Shown here piece by piece: positions 12,801-27,800 of a stretch of DNA of 64,000 bases. Both the position numbers and the translations under genes were made by a program. Numbering within the stretch: position 1 is the first letter of the stretch; the number at the start of each line of letters is the position of its first letter. Origin of the DNA: Amyelois transitella (lineage: Eukaryota; Arthropoda; Insecta; Lepidoptera; Pyralidae); assembly GCF_032362555.1 (NCBI RefSeq), contig NC_083518.1:1934501-1998500 (forward strand), in the 5' to 3' direction. The notes beneath the pieces are model-generated. The model had not been told where the DNA came from and made no database searches. It saw only the letters and a list, made by a program, of their open reading frames with translations.

Positions 12801-15800
12801 TTTAATTTTAAATACATTTCAGGAGACTGTATTTTTAATGACAATTGTAACTAGGAGGCTGATAATTTAATTCCTAGTATTATTTTAATGTTCAGTTTTT
12901 CCCTTGTTGTTTTTTTTGAGATGAGATAATCATTTATTTTCAACTGTGAATAGGCTTATATACTTGGGATTCTTTTAGTATCATCAAGGTATTTCGTGTA
13001 GAATGAAGTGATAATAAATGATTGTTGTTATATGATTTGTTTTGTTTGAAGAGGGGGTTTTAAACACTGATTTTTAAAAGAGCCTTGTAGCGTTTCTGAA
13101 CGCAACTTGTATTGACACAAATGTCAATGTCATCAGATAGACAGAGGACAAAAATTAGAAACTTGTTTTCCCGCAAAAATCGTTTTAATTTTTTCTGGGA
13201 ATTGTTATTCTGCATCGCGTAGCCCCACAGCCTCCTAGCTATAATCACCAAAATGGCAATCTCATACCGTACACGTACACCATTATAAATGTGTCAACTA
13301 TAGCAATACCGACCTGGCGCAGGGCGTGCACAGCGAGTGCGAGTAGACCTTGTGTCCGCCCGGGCCGCGCTTGGTCTGGTGGTGCCACTCGGCCGCGCCC
13401 CCCGCGCCCGGGGTCCCCGGAGCCCCGGGCGCGCCGCCGGGCTCGCGCGCGCCGCACGACCTGCACACCGCGCACTCCACGCAGTGCCACCGCCCTGCGA
13501 ATGTTACAACTCAAATATAACACCGGACAAATCGTACCGATAACGTTATCCATCAATCCATACGATCAAGTCTGTAATCCCTTGCGGAGTAAAAAAAACC
13601 AGCAGTCTTGAAAGTCTGACAGGCCACTTTCAGCTTTAGTTTAAAAAACTTTATTTCCCCATAAAGAATTAATAATTCACTTACTGAGAAACTTACAATT
13701 AAATTATTACTTAGCTATTTGGCCTAATCATAGAATTGAGATTCAAATAGAGACAATTTGCATACCCATCTCCTATAAGAATCCCAAGTTTATAAGCCTA
13801 CCCTTTAGTCGCATTTTACGACATCCATGGAAAAGGATGCAGTGATCCTATTCCTTTTTATATTAGTGCCGGGCACCACACGGCGAAGTATTAATATTGA
13901 GAAACGTTATTAATATTGAATATAAAACTGTCATTTATTATTATTTAATTTTCATCTTACTGCCCATGTTTAAGATCCCGTTCTTGTTTTGTACATTAGA
14001 TGTACCAAATTAACATTATTTTCTTTCGTTCATTCATTATTTGAATCTTAATTCAATCGCTAAGCTATACACCTGCTGGTCTTTTCGAAATTGTTGACTC
14101 TATCAACTCTGCAAGAAATATAGATATGATCCAGCGAGTTATATTGTTGTTGTTGTTGTTGTTGATGGTCGCGTTGCTTCGATGTGGTGCTTTGGAAGAT
14201 ATTTTTTAACTTGTCATTTTTTTTTTGTTTCTTTTTTCCCTCTTTTTTTAAAGTTATTTGAGTACTCAAGCCAAACAGCTGAATGTGGCCTTTCAGTCTT
14301 TTGATTACGTAATTATATGTCATGTTATGTTTTTTTTATATGTACGTCAATTAACCAATCCATATTGTTAATTTGGTACATTAGAACAAAACAAGAACGG
14401 GACTTTAAACATGGGCAGTAAGATGAAAATAAAATAATAATAAACGACAGTAGCTTGCATGAAGAGAGTTATGAATGTGGATGAAACAAAGGAAGTATGC
14501 AGAGATCGTGGCAAGTGGAAAGAGGTGGTCTCTGCCTACCCCTCCGGGAAAGAGGCGTGATTTTATGTATGTACATTCGGCACAGACGAGGAATCTCTCG
14601 TGAGTATACTTCCTGTTGGCCTCCAATCTCAGCTTGCACACTTTGCACAAGTCCACTTCGGCGCCGTCGCGACTCTCCTTTTTTATGTCCTTACTGGCTT
14701 AGAGGCTTCGTGACTGCTCCGCTTCACTTTTGTGAGACGGTTTCTCTGTAATGTGAGTACATCCACTCACCACTGGGCACTTTGTCGAGCCCCACGCAGT
14801 AGCTGTGGAAGCCGCGGTCGCAGAGGTCGCAGAACAGCATCTTGGTGTCGTGGCGCGAGTCGCGGCACGCGTTACAGGTCTTGCAGTCGGCGCACTGCCA
14901 CGGGTACTCGCGGCACTTGCGGACCGTGTCGGCGCTCAGCTCCACGCAGCCGGGATGCACTGCGAATGTAAACAACATATAAACATATAAACACGTCTAT
15001 ATCCCTTGCGGGGTAGACAGAGACAACAGTCTTAAAAAGTTTGATAGCTTTTCAGCTGTTCGGCTTTATGATGGAATTGATATTCAAATAGTGGACAGGT
15101 CGCTAGCCCATCACCTAAAAGAAGAATACCAAGTTTATAAGCCTATCCCTTAGTCGCCGTTTACGACATCCATGGGAACGAGATGGAGTGGTCCTATTCT
15201 TTTTTTTTATTAGTGCCGTGAACCACACGGCACCTTTAAAGAAATTATAGTCATTTCTTATAATCAAACCCAATTAACATATTATAAATGCGACAGTTTG
15301 TTTATTTGTTTGTTTCTTGCCTCTTCACAGGTTATCTATTGAATTAATCTTATAAAAATATCACGTTTTCGTACGTATTATTTTGTAGATCTGGATTTTG
15401 GTATTCTGTCCTGTACTATCTGGGTAAAGAAAGAGTAAAATTTACATATAATGTCCTTGCGAGGTAGACAGAGCCAACGTCTTCAAAAGACTGGTAGGCC
15501 ACGTTCAGCTGTTTGGCTTAGTGATAGAATTGAGATTGAGATTCAAATAGTGATATGTCGCTAGCCTGTCGCCTAAAAGAAGAATCCCAAGTTTACAAGC
15601 CTATCCCTTTAATCGTCTTTTACGACATCCATGGTTAAGAGATGGAGAGATCATATTCCATTTAAAGAGTAAAATAAAGTGCATTACTCACGTTTGCCAT
15701 TACATTCGGCACACACGAGGAATCTCTCGTGAGTATACTTCCTGTTGGCCTCCAATCTCAGCTTGCACACTTTGCACAAGTCCACTTCGGCGCCGTCGCG

Positions 15801-18800
15801 ACTCTCCTCTTTAATGTCCTTACTGCATGAGGCTTCGTGACTGCTTCGCTTCACTTTCGTGAGACGTTTTCTCTGTAATGTGAAATGGAATTTTATTAAT
15901 TTCGACAGGGTCAGTGAAGAGCGGTGAATCTTATTTATTTATTTAAACTTCATTGCACAAAATACAAATGTATAGCACAATTGGCGGACTTAATGCTAGA
16001 AGCATTATCTACCAGTCAACCATTGGGTCTTACAGAGAACTTAATGTGGGGTTAAACTAAATAAATATATTTATACCTACACAATCTTTTTGTTAAGAAT
16101 ATAATTCCTTTCGAGTTATCTCAATATTTGATTATATAAGTAGAATTAACGATACAGTAGTCTAGTATATTACTATATTACACTGATTAATTTATTTCAT
16201 TTCCATTTAAGATTACATTACATTGTAAATTATCTTTGGAGAATAAAATGCATTATAATCTCTATCTGTTTTATGCTGTTTTGTGTATTTCACTCTTATG
16301 GTACAATAAAGTTTTATCTATCTATAATACTTGGGATACCACTTTAGGGTACAACTGCTTACTCAATCAAACCTGGAAATACTACAAAGATTCCCCAGGT
16401 TCTGCAAACTATTGAAATGCGCCTTGGTACATTTGTACATACGTGTACGTGTATTGTGATTTGAAAATCCTAACTATTGTTTGTTTGTTTGTAAATACTT
16501 TATTGTACATAACAAATTTTAAGTAGTACATAAAAATACATTAAAAATAACGATGTACAAGGGCAGACTTATCCCTGTGAGGGATTTCTTCCAGTCAACC
16601 AGGTAATTCAAAGAATCGTATTATGTTAAGGGACAGTAGCTACAGCTAGGAACAATGGCTGGACACTATAAAAAAAATGAAACTATTATGAAGATTAAAA
16701 ATTTAACATTCTAAATACAAAAGTAAACGAAAAAAAAAAATCCCGCTAGCCAGCTTGCAACTAACCTTGTGAGGAAAAGAATGGTGTGTTCCATATTGAA
16801 AAGGAAAATCTCCTTTGGAGTTGAGCACATGATATTCTTCTTGTATGACACGAAAATGACAATTTATTGCTGCATACATTCATCTCATATATAAAATTCT
16901 CGTGTCACAATGTTCGTTCCCGTCCTCCTCCGAAACGGCTTGACCGATTCTCATGAAATTTTGTGAGCATATTGAGTAGGTCTGCGATAAAACCCCCATG
17001 AAAAAGCGAAGGTATAATACCTTGTTCAGAGGATGAGTACTCTACAAGTACATTTTTAAAACCTGTCCAAACGAATGTATACCTTGTGCAGATGATGATA
17101 AGTGTTGACGTCGGAGTCCGCGCTGGAGTCCCGCTCGGAGTCCGAGCCCGAGTCCGAGCTGCTCTCGGGCGGCGCGGGCGGCGCTGCCAACGCCGTGTTC
17201 AGCGGGAAGTATCTGAGAATATTTATTATTTGTAAAAACATTACAAAAAAAATGCTTCGAATTAAAATGTTTGCTTAACTGAAAATATGCGTGTCACAGC
17301 GGAATGTGCAAAAAGAAAAGTATGCAATAAATTCAAATTCCAGACGAGACAAAAAGATACATATATTATATCGTGAACTTTTGAATAACAAAATAATTTA
17401 TTATTTTATATTTAAGATAATAAAATAAAAGTAGCCTAACTAAGTAGGTTTAACAAAGGTGCAATTTTTATCACATAATCCGTTTTCATAGCACGAATAG
17501 TCACACACATAGATTTATAGTACTCTTTATTACTTCCAGTCTAAATTCTTAAGTACTAATAAAAATTCCGAATTGTTTTTTTGTCAAATTATTCTCAGCG
17601 TGCCGTGAACGCGATCAGCGAATCCCAGCACGTCCCATTTATCCACACATAATTCAGTGCGCAAGGATTCAACATCATTGAATAATTTGAACAAAATTCT
17701 CTAGATAGAACAAAATCAGATTAAAGTAAAATAAACATTAAACATACTGAAAAATATAAAGTAAAAAAAAAAAGATATATTTAAAGAATAAGTTCTCTTT
17801 TAAAAACGGCTGAATCCAACCGGCGGTTATATGACAAGAACCAAACTCGCTACATTTACAAATAATTCTTATTCTTGAATATAACCTAGCCCATTACGTT
17901 TGAACCCTAACCTTTACGTGTTATCACTTGCATTCTCTACCACTATGCTTCAGGGCCTGGGGTTGGAAAAACATACTACTTTTATAAGTTCTGCTTTGAA
18001 ATCTGAACTTGTTAATAGACTCGCAGTTATAGGTACGGTAGTATAGCCCGTGCTGATAATGTCCCGGCTGTAACGGGTGCGGGTATAACTAACGGACGGT
18101 CCCATGTTCTTTATTCAAACACGTTCAAAATCTTTCTGGCCAGTCCCTATCCTGTTCTAAATTTGAAACCCGTAACTCGCCTCATGACATGGGTAACACG
18201 GGAGAGTAGCGGCTATGTTTGTTCCATATTTAAACCCGTTTTTTCAACTCTTACTGGCCAGTTATCTTAGTTGTTCGGAAATAGCCTTCGCTCCACACCG
18301 CAAATAGGTAGGTTTATAAACCGTCATTTTTAAGCGCTGCCGTTCCAAATTCAAAATTTCTTTTTAATAATCGCCTCACCTGAGCTGGTCGGGAGTGTAG
18401 CGCCTGTACGCGTGCTGGTACTGGCCGGGCAGCAGCGCGTGCGGGTAGAAGCCGGCCGGGGGCCGCACGTGCGCGCGCGGCGCGGCGGGCGCGGCCAGCC
18501 GCCGCTGGATGGTGAGCGACTGCAGGTCCACGCAGGCCGGCCGCCGCAGCGCGTTCATGCGGCTGTTCCACTCGCTGGCCGAGGCCATGGCCGCTAGGGC
18601 CATGTCCTGTACACACATTATAACCTCAATAACTATTATTGTTTTCGAGTTTGCTTAGAATGCAACGGAGAACGAACGGTTTCCGACACTTCAGTATGGA
18701 ACCATATCTTTCCTATGGATGTCGTAGGAGGCGACTAAGGGATAGGATTATAATCTTGGACTTCCTTGGGCAACCTGTCACTATTTGAATTTCAATTCCC

Positions 18801-21800
18801 TCATAAATGTACAATACATTTCACACACAGCTATGTTACATCGATTGAGGATTTCCGAGATGTCAGATCTGAGAAAACCCTTGATAAAATTAAGTTTAAA
18901 AAAAACAAAGTATCCGATTGCATAATAACTAGATACCGTTTCATCTTACCTGTCTAGTCTTCTCCGGGTCGACTTTAGGCGGTTCAGGCTTCACGTCCGC
19001 TTTGACTTCAGCCTTCATCTCCACTTTGTCCACCCTCTCTTCTTTCACGTCGTCCTCTGTCAGCTGTCTCTGTCTCTGATATGAGCGGTACTCTTCGTAC
19101 TTGTGCGGATAGTCTGACAGCATAATGTCTAGAACTTCGCTCGCGTCTACTGCTGTTAAATCTGTAAAAAATATCGATAAAAATGTGAACATATTATACT
19201 TTTGTATAAATACAAATGAATTGAAATGAAAATTCACAAGATAAATAAAAAAAAATTTTGTGATTATATTCGCTTCGATTGCAAACAAAATCTATCTCAT
19301 GCGCAAATGTTCTCTTTCACAAATGTCGCGTCAGGGACTTAGAATAAAATTTTATTTACTAAGCAAAATATTTCATTAAATTACGGAGTAATTATAATAT
19401 TATATTTTTTGTTTGTTTGTTACATCTTTATTGTACATATGTGTAAAGAAAACAAAAATACAGTAAATTGGTAATACAATATACAGTGGCGGACTTATCC
19501 CATCTAGTCAACCATTTAATAATTTTTGACGATAACTGATTTTGCTTTGATACATACATACATAAAATCACGCCTCTTTCCCGGAGGGGTAGGCAGAGAC
19601 TACCTCTTTCTACTTGCCACGATCTCTGCATACTTCCTTCGCTTCATCCACATTCATAACTCTCTTCATGCAAGCTCGGCGGTTTCGGGTACTTTTGACC
19701 TGACCCTTTACCAGTTTAATAGTTGGTACTTAAATACCTGCATATTTTTATTGAACCTAAATTTTCTTTGTACACATAAATTATACATTTCGGTATTGTT
19801 TTTATTATGCAAATACATATAAGTAATTTTTCTGTTTTTCTGAGGAAGTTTCATATCGAAAGTTATCATAGATATAAACCTTCCTCCTCTACATATAATG
19901 CAACCCATGCGAAGTTCAGTGTGGTTCCCGGAACCAATAAAAAAATAAATAGGATCACTCCGTCTCTTCCCTATGGATGTCATAAAAGGCGACTATATAT
20001 ATATATATTATCCTTTTTTTTTGGGACAAATTACACTGATTGAGTTAGCCTCGAAGTAAGTTCGAAACTTGTGTTACGAGATACTAACTCAACGATACTA
20101 TATTTTATAATAAATACTTATGTATATAGATAAACATCCAAGACCCAGGCCAATCAGAAAAAGTTCTTCTCTCATCATGCCCTGGCCGGGATTCGAACCC
20201 GGGACCTCCGGTCTCACAGACAAGCGCACTGCCGCTGCGCCACAAACTTGAGATTCTCCTCTTAGGCGACAGGCCAGCAACATGGTATCTAACAGTGTGA
20301 CGTACCGGCGGGCGCGGCGCGGCCCAGCAGCGCGGCCAGGCGCGCGCGCTCGGCGCCCGCCACGCGGCGGCGCCGCAGCGCGGGGTAGCGCCGCCGCAGG
20401 CTGCGCGCGCCCAGGAACAGCGCCACCTGCTCCTCGATCATCATCACCTGCGGCCCGCAACGTTCATCACTTTAACTGCCGACTACTAGCTGAATCACGT
20501 TTCTATAGCTTTTTTTTATATATCAACTCAAATAATGCCGTTTCACTCTTGCCTTAAAAATACTCAAGCTGTATGTATCGGAAAGAGAGATGCGGTTCGC
20601 TTTTATCATGCGAAAATCCCTACACACGCCCTCTTAAAAATTAAAAAACTAACCCTTATGAAAGTTATAGTTATTATATGGATTTTTAAATTATTTCTCA
20701 TCTCTCTCACCTGCGACGTTTTACCTAAATGTCATCTTTCCAGGGATTGTAGTTGATGACTGACCAAAGATGACTTTCACAATAATATATTTGTTTAGAC
20801 TGTTTTTGGAATGAAGGTTTTTAAATACAGTAAGTAGATGTTAACTTAGTTAAATAATTTAAGGTTTAGTTCTGTTAAGGAGTAGTTTGGTTCTTACCCA
20901 ACGAAATAATATTTTATTCACACTATTAATAAAGACAAAAGTTTTATATTTTGATATGTTTGTTATAAATAAATTCAAAAACTAATAAATTTGGCACAGA
21001 TAAACTGTTTATGACCAGTATCAAGTCAATCAAATGAAAAACACAATTACCTAATACAAGTATAAACTTATGATCAGTATGAATCCTTACTTTAAAAAAA
21101 AAACTAAAGGAAAATGGCATCAGACTCCAAGTCCTGTGCACTTGGAGTCTAATGCCATTTTCCTTTTTAAGGCATGACGCAGAAAAATAATTTACCTGAG
21201 ACTCCTCATCACCTTCGCCGGGTGGCGGCCACGTGTATTCTTTCACGTCTTCCGCCGTCCATATTTTATTACTGCAAAAGGGAACCGCATTATGATATTG
21301 TGTAACATTTAACTTAACGTTAAACTTGTGTGTTACGGCTTTTAAGATTGCCCGAAGATTTGCAAGTTGTACCAAGCAGGTAAAATTTACGGGTTTTAAA
21401 GCATTTTGTGACTCGTTTTACACGTGTAATCTTTGGACATATTAAACCCAAAAAGCATACGTAATATCGTATAATAGTTACAATATATCAAACTATTTAT
21501 AAATAATACAGGTATTAAACGATCATTGTAATATGATTCGAAAAGTCCAAGATAAAATAAAGGTACGTTACGTGCGCGTTTAATATTTGTATTATTTATA
21601 ACTAGTACAATGCAACGCAAAAGTTTAAAATCAAATAGGTACATTAAAGACAAAACACTTAGATATTTCAGACTTTGAAAACATGTTTACAGCTTTGTTT
21701 TAAAAAATCTATGTAATTTGAATTGAAATTTACCTGTCAAATAAGTCCGCGAATTTCGATTTCTTCAATTTGTTGCTCTCATTCGTGGAGCTCTTGACGG

Positions 21801-24800
21801 AGCTCTGGGAATCTTCGTCCAGTAAGCATGAAGGCCTGTAACAAAGTCAACATACATACATACATAAAGTCACGTCTATATTCCTTACGGGGTAGACAGG
21901 GCCAATAGTCCCGAAAAGACTGAATGGCCACATTCAGCTGCTCGACTTAATGATGGAATCGAGATCCAAATAGTGACAGGTTGCTAGCCCATCGCCAAAA
22001 AAAAGAATCACAAGTATGTAAGCCTATCCCTTAGTCGCCTTTTACGACATCCATGGGAAAGAAATGGAGTGGTCCTATTCTTTTTTGTATTGGTGCCGGG
22101 AACCATACGACAAACAAAGTCAACGAGTCATTTATTTTTCACACAATAGAAATCGAAGCAAGAATAAGATGTAGTAACTAACGAAAGAGTACTGGTGAAT
22201 ATGGGTGGTGGAACCGTTACGAGGCTCACATATAAACGCGTCTGTAGCGGGAGCGATGATTTGGGCTCGACCGCCATCAAAGGCAAGGCCTTCCGCCAGG
22301 CTAGGTGTTATGCCTGGGGAACCGCGCGATAGACGATGTTGAGACGAAGCTTGTATTTATGCTCCAATCCGTGAAATCTACTAAATTGCAATTTATCACA
22401 CGCGCCGGCAAGGCTGGTGGCCTTTTTCGATGACGCCATAGACTCTTCGCTACTATTGGCTGAGCGCGACGTATTCTCACTATCATTGGCTGATGGCGTG
22501 TGACGTTCGTGAAGTCGCCACACGTCATTCACACGGAAAAAGGCAGAGGTTCAAATCCCACCTCGACTGACCACTTGTACCAATGACTCTTTTCCGAAGT
22601 AACACACATTTAGGCAACTGAATGCGTAACCATGTTCCAATATGGGTTAGGTTCCCCTGCAAAGCCGGTTTAGAGGTCAGATGGGAGGCGCTTCGTGTAA
22701 TCTTCTCGTAATGTGACTTATCCAATTCCAGGAACATGTCAAAGGCGCACACAGGGCTTCTCTCCAGGGAATTGAGGATATAACTAGTTTAATGTCAGGA
22801 GCCAGAATCTCTCGTATAGAGGATAGTACTAAGAAACTGGTCATCCCAGAATAAAATAACCTTATTATTTAAAAAGGTATACATACAATCACTTCTATAT
22901 CCATTACGAGATAAACAGTGCCAACAGTTTCGCAGAATGAAAGGCTTCATTTAGCTGCATGGCTTAATGATGGAATTGAGATTCAAATAGTGACAAGTGG
23001 CTAGCCCATCGCCTAAAAGAAGAATCCCAAGTCGCCTTTTATGACATCCATGGGAAGGAGATGGATCTAAATTACATATTTTGTCTTATGATTTAAAAGA
23101 TGTGTCATTTCTACACTTTAATAGTAATTTTGGATCATTGCGTATTCTCGGTCAAGTGGTACGGAGTGTTCCTATTCTATAGTGCCGGGAACCACACGGT
23201 AAAAATAGTAAAATATGATTATGAATACTATACAACAAACTCACTTGGCTGGCGTCGCGTTATCATCCATCATGCATGTCTCCTCTTCGAAGAGTTGCAC
23301 GGTGGTGGTGGCAGGTCCACACACACGCCCGTATATACCAAGGGTTTCCTATAACAATGGTTTATTTTGTAGAGATATTTTTGGAAGCCTTACCATAATA
23401 AACATAAGATACAGTTTTTTTTTCATAGTTGGTTATTCCCACTAAGAGAGTATTACTAAAATTTTTCACTTATCTGCATACCATATTTTCACATTTTAAA
23501 ACTGAAACTTTGGATTTCGGCCACTCTTATTTTTGCAACGAAAAATAAGTAAAACTTTGCTTATAAAATTGTATACCATTTTTTTATTTGTTAGTTTATT
23601 ATAATTTCGAAAGTGATAAGAACAATTAAATTTTTTTTTACTTTTATGTATTTGGTTGTTAAAATTATACTATCAGTTAATTTTCTTTCCTTCATTTGCA
23701 AGAAAACTTTTAGCGCCAATTTGTACTGCCTGCTGTGTTCCTTTTTTGAATATTAAAATGAGTTGCCTATAGGAAAATTTAAAAATCTTTGTAATTTTTT
23801 TTTTTCAATAATTTTATTTGCGGTCATTGTTATTTTGTACATTTTTCCATCAAATTTTTCGGCTATGAACATTATCAAATTAAAGACTCGAGGTCAAACA
23901 TGACAAACATTAAGGGATTCATTTTTGCCTTAAAGCTATGAAAGTTTGAAATACCGTCTGGTGTTATTGGTCTATGCTGATGAAGTATACAGTCACTTAT
24001 AAATAGTGTCATCTAGCTAAGCTTAAAAGAAAGAAAACCCTACTGGAACAAATGCAATAATGAATCAATGGCGTCTCAAAGAGGGAAGGAAGTTATCCTT
24101 ACCTTCATATACATAGCGCCGCGTCCTCCCCCGCGGCCGCGGCCTCCCCTGCGGGCGCCGCGCGCCGGCGAGCGGCCCGGCCGGGAGCCCCGCGCGCGGG
24201 CACCGCGCCCGCCGCGACTTGGCGACGGGGATTTCATGAACGAATCCTCTTTGGAAGTTTCATCCATCACGGAACTGACGGACTGGAAATTTAAATAATG
24301 TGTTCAATTGATCTGGCTGGATGTAAAAAACATATTAGACCGACCTAATTATGTCGTCTAAGGGCGGTCGGATTCATCTCAGATCATCAGAAAGTGATAC
24401 AACGGCAATAAAAAGAGGTTTTCAATATAATTTGTAAATAAAAGTTTAACTTTCAGATAAATTGTACTTCCTTCAGTAAACCTTATTTTTACATAATTGT
24501 ATATACATAATTAACAACAAATTATTTTGAATAAGCCTAGCGTTTATTACGTGTGAATCCTCCCTGGGGAGGAGCTTGTTATACTTTACGACCATAATCC
24601 AGGAGTATATTAGTTAATTACAGACGTGTTACGGAATTATCGGGAAAAGGATTGGCAAGACAAACTTAACATCAGTTCTTTAATAAATTTAATGTAGAAT
24701 CTATTGGTCTAAAAGTATTTTAAAAAAAACTAACCTGAGAATCCCCAAACAGCTTCATATCCCCACTCTCGCTCAGCCGACGACTCGACAGCGGCGTTGA

Positions 24801-27800
24801 GCACACTGACTTGTCCAGGGCTTCGGTCATCCTCGGCAGCTTGATCCTTGAGCTCGTGGGGTCTATGGGCTCGGGCTCGGGCTCGTCCGGGGCGCTGGGC
24901 CCGGACGGCGGCGCGTCCGGACGCCGAGCCCCCCGCCCGCGGCCGCGGCCTCCTCTCGGCTTCGCGATTATTGCTGGACGGTCTCTGAAGATAAAAATAT
25001 GCTTACATTTAAGTGTATAGTAAAAAAAGGTGAGTCTATAGACTCAGTAGAGTCTAGATAAGCAAAAAAATCACCTTGCCATCAAAGTCAAGAGACTGAG
25101 ATGGTTTGTGATGACTGTTTGATACAATTTACAACACATTTTAGTAGTAAAAGAAAATCATCATTAATATTTGAATCAAATGGATTTTTACCATTGCTGA
25201 CTAAAGATCATGACTTGTTCTAGATACTAAAAATAAGAAATGTGTAGTTACCTAGACAACCTCAAAGAGCGCTGGGGCCGTTCCTCGAGTGCAGTGACGG
25301 GAAGCGCCACCACAGGCGCTGGGATCGGCTTGGCGCCCTCCGACAACGGAATTTTACGCGGACGACCCCGCTTCTTGGGCTGCGGAGTCATCTCCACTGC
25401 CTTCGGAATGTTCACCTCTTCATTGTTTAACTTAGAACCATCCACTTCCAACGGATCCTGAGACATCTCATCAGCACTGATACCGAAATTAGGAAACTCA
25501 AAACTCTCATTTATCATCATCTCCTGAACTTCTGGATGACAATTCTCCCTCACAATGTCACATTCTCCACTCCCTGATGATATATTCGAATCAACTTCTA
25601 AAGTAACAGTCTCGTTCTTGTCGTTAATAACAGGTTTTACTTGGATCTGATTTGCTTGCAAGTTAGACAAAATGTTGTGCAGTTTGGAGTTGCCATTTTT
25701 AGAACAGTTTTCGTTGTTCAGCAAACTGTGATTTACAGTCTTTCCCTTATTATCATGTTTAAAATCTACAGATTTATTGACAGAGGTCTCCTGACTTACT
25801 ACGACAGGGGAAATAGTGAGAGATTTGTTTGATAACAGCTGACCAAGTTTTAATCTCTTTGTTTCGAGAACAGATAGCTCTGGTTCATTGCTTTGGAGTG
25901 GGCTCTGGTCTATTTGCCTTTTTCCAACATTGCGTCTTACTAAAGATGATGATTTATCCATACTTTCAACAATTCTGGAACTACGTAATCTTTTGCCCAC
26001 TGGTGCACTCTGTGTAACAGAAGACTCGTGTTTTCTTTTACTGTTGACAACATTTCTTTTTGGACTCTCCTTATCATTAATTATCTCATTTGTCATCTCA
26101 GCCTTCTGCTCTTCTGTGTCTGGCTTACTGGGATCCTCTGTTATAATCTTTGCAGAAGCTCCATGGTCAGTCTTATTGATTTTCAAAATTATTCTTGGTG
26201 AATCTTGTCCAGAGCTTTGATTGACTTTTTCAGAAATATTAATCTCTAATGGATTTTTCAAGTTTTCACTTGCTTCTTTGGATATTTCTTGAATGGTTCG
26301 AATTTTTATCGCTGCTGGACTGACATTAGAATCACTAGGTACTTCAGGGCTCTGACTTCTGTTTTTTCTGTCATGGATCGAGTCAGAGTACAAATTTCCA
26401 GTACTTTGTTGATCAGATTGTTTTTCAAGGCAGTTTACAGGCTCTTGACATAGTAAAGAAGGTGACGATGACCTATTCGTTTTCTCTTCTGATGGCTCAA
26501 GTCTATTGTCTAAGGAATCATCAGACGTTTCCAATAGCTTTTTCAACAATGTACAGTTCTGTACAGATCTGTTTTGTTGTTTAATTAAATTCCTTATTTG
26601 GGATACATCTGATGTATCAACAGGTGGTTCAACTAATGAACTTGAGTTTTCAGTTTTCTGATTTATTTTATTATCCTCTGGTGTAGATTCCTCTTTTTCA
26701 AGTATTGAATTTTCTAGTTCTAATGATGTGCTATTAGACACTTGTGATATTTGTGTTTTCTCCTGAGTGGTATTTGACTCAATGATAGGTTTATCCTCTA
26801 TTTCTTCTGTTTTCTTAATTTTTAAAATACTGCTTGAAGGCAGCTCTCTATTAGAATTACTCATGTCATTTGTAAGTATTTCTGCTGTTTCAGGTACACA
26901 GTTTTGTTTTAATGAAGTATCTAATTTAATGTTTACATCAGCAACTCTCGCTTCTAATTCTATGTTTTCTTCTTTATCACTTACCCTGTCTATTTTGGAG
27001 TTACCTGAGGAGATTCTTTCTAAATCATATATTTCAGATGATTTTAAATTAACCTTTAAATTAGTTTTGGGTAGTTCTTCACTAATGTTATTAAAAATAT
27101 GTTCTCTAGTATCATCAACATTGTTAATTTTTTTATCTACACATAATCTTTCACTACTTGATGGATCTGCCACAGCTTTCATATTAATTTTCATTACTAT
27201 AGGTGGATTTTTTACAGAATTATCCTCTACATCATCTTTTAACTTTTGATTACTATCATCCTCTGGCTTAACCACCGGTTTGATATTCAACTTTGTGACA
27301 ACAGGAATAGAAATTCTTAAATCTGAACCTTTTTTAGGAGATAATGGTGAAACACTTTCCTCAGGCTTCACCAATGGCTTTATAGTGAGTTTAGTTACAA
27401 CAGGAATAGCTGCCTGGTCATCTGAGGATTTCAGTTTGCAAACATCTTCTAAGTCATTAGGTTTCAATATAGGTTTGATATTTAACTTTGTAACAATTGG
27501 TATATTGTCTGTATTTTCATCGCTGGAATTCCCAGTCTCAGAGGATTGATTCCCTGAATCTTTAGATGTCTCCTCATCTGCAGGCTTAATAATAGGCTTA
27601 ATATTAAGTTTAGTAACAACAGGTATACTATTTTCTTCGACTTCAGCTTTCATTTCATCACAGTCTTTTTCTTTTGAAGAACTTCCTTCAGGACATTTTA
27701 TGGGCTTAATATTCAATTTTGTAATTTTAGGAATATCTTCTAAACTAGAATTTATTTCATTATCTTTAGGTTTAATGACAGGTTTAATGTTTAATTTTGA

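Noticed and set aside
20160-20245. Possible tRNA gene on the minus strand
   Set aside because: A and B boxes and a T-arm are present, but the anticodon arm and acceptor stem do not pair, and the body and tail recur at 40488 and 57728. It is the head of a tRNA-derived SINE.
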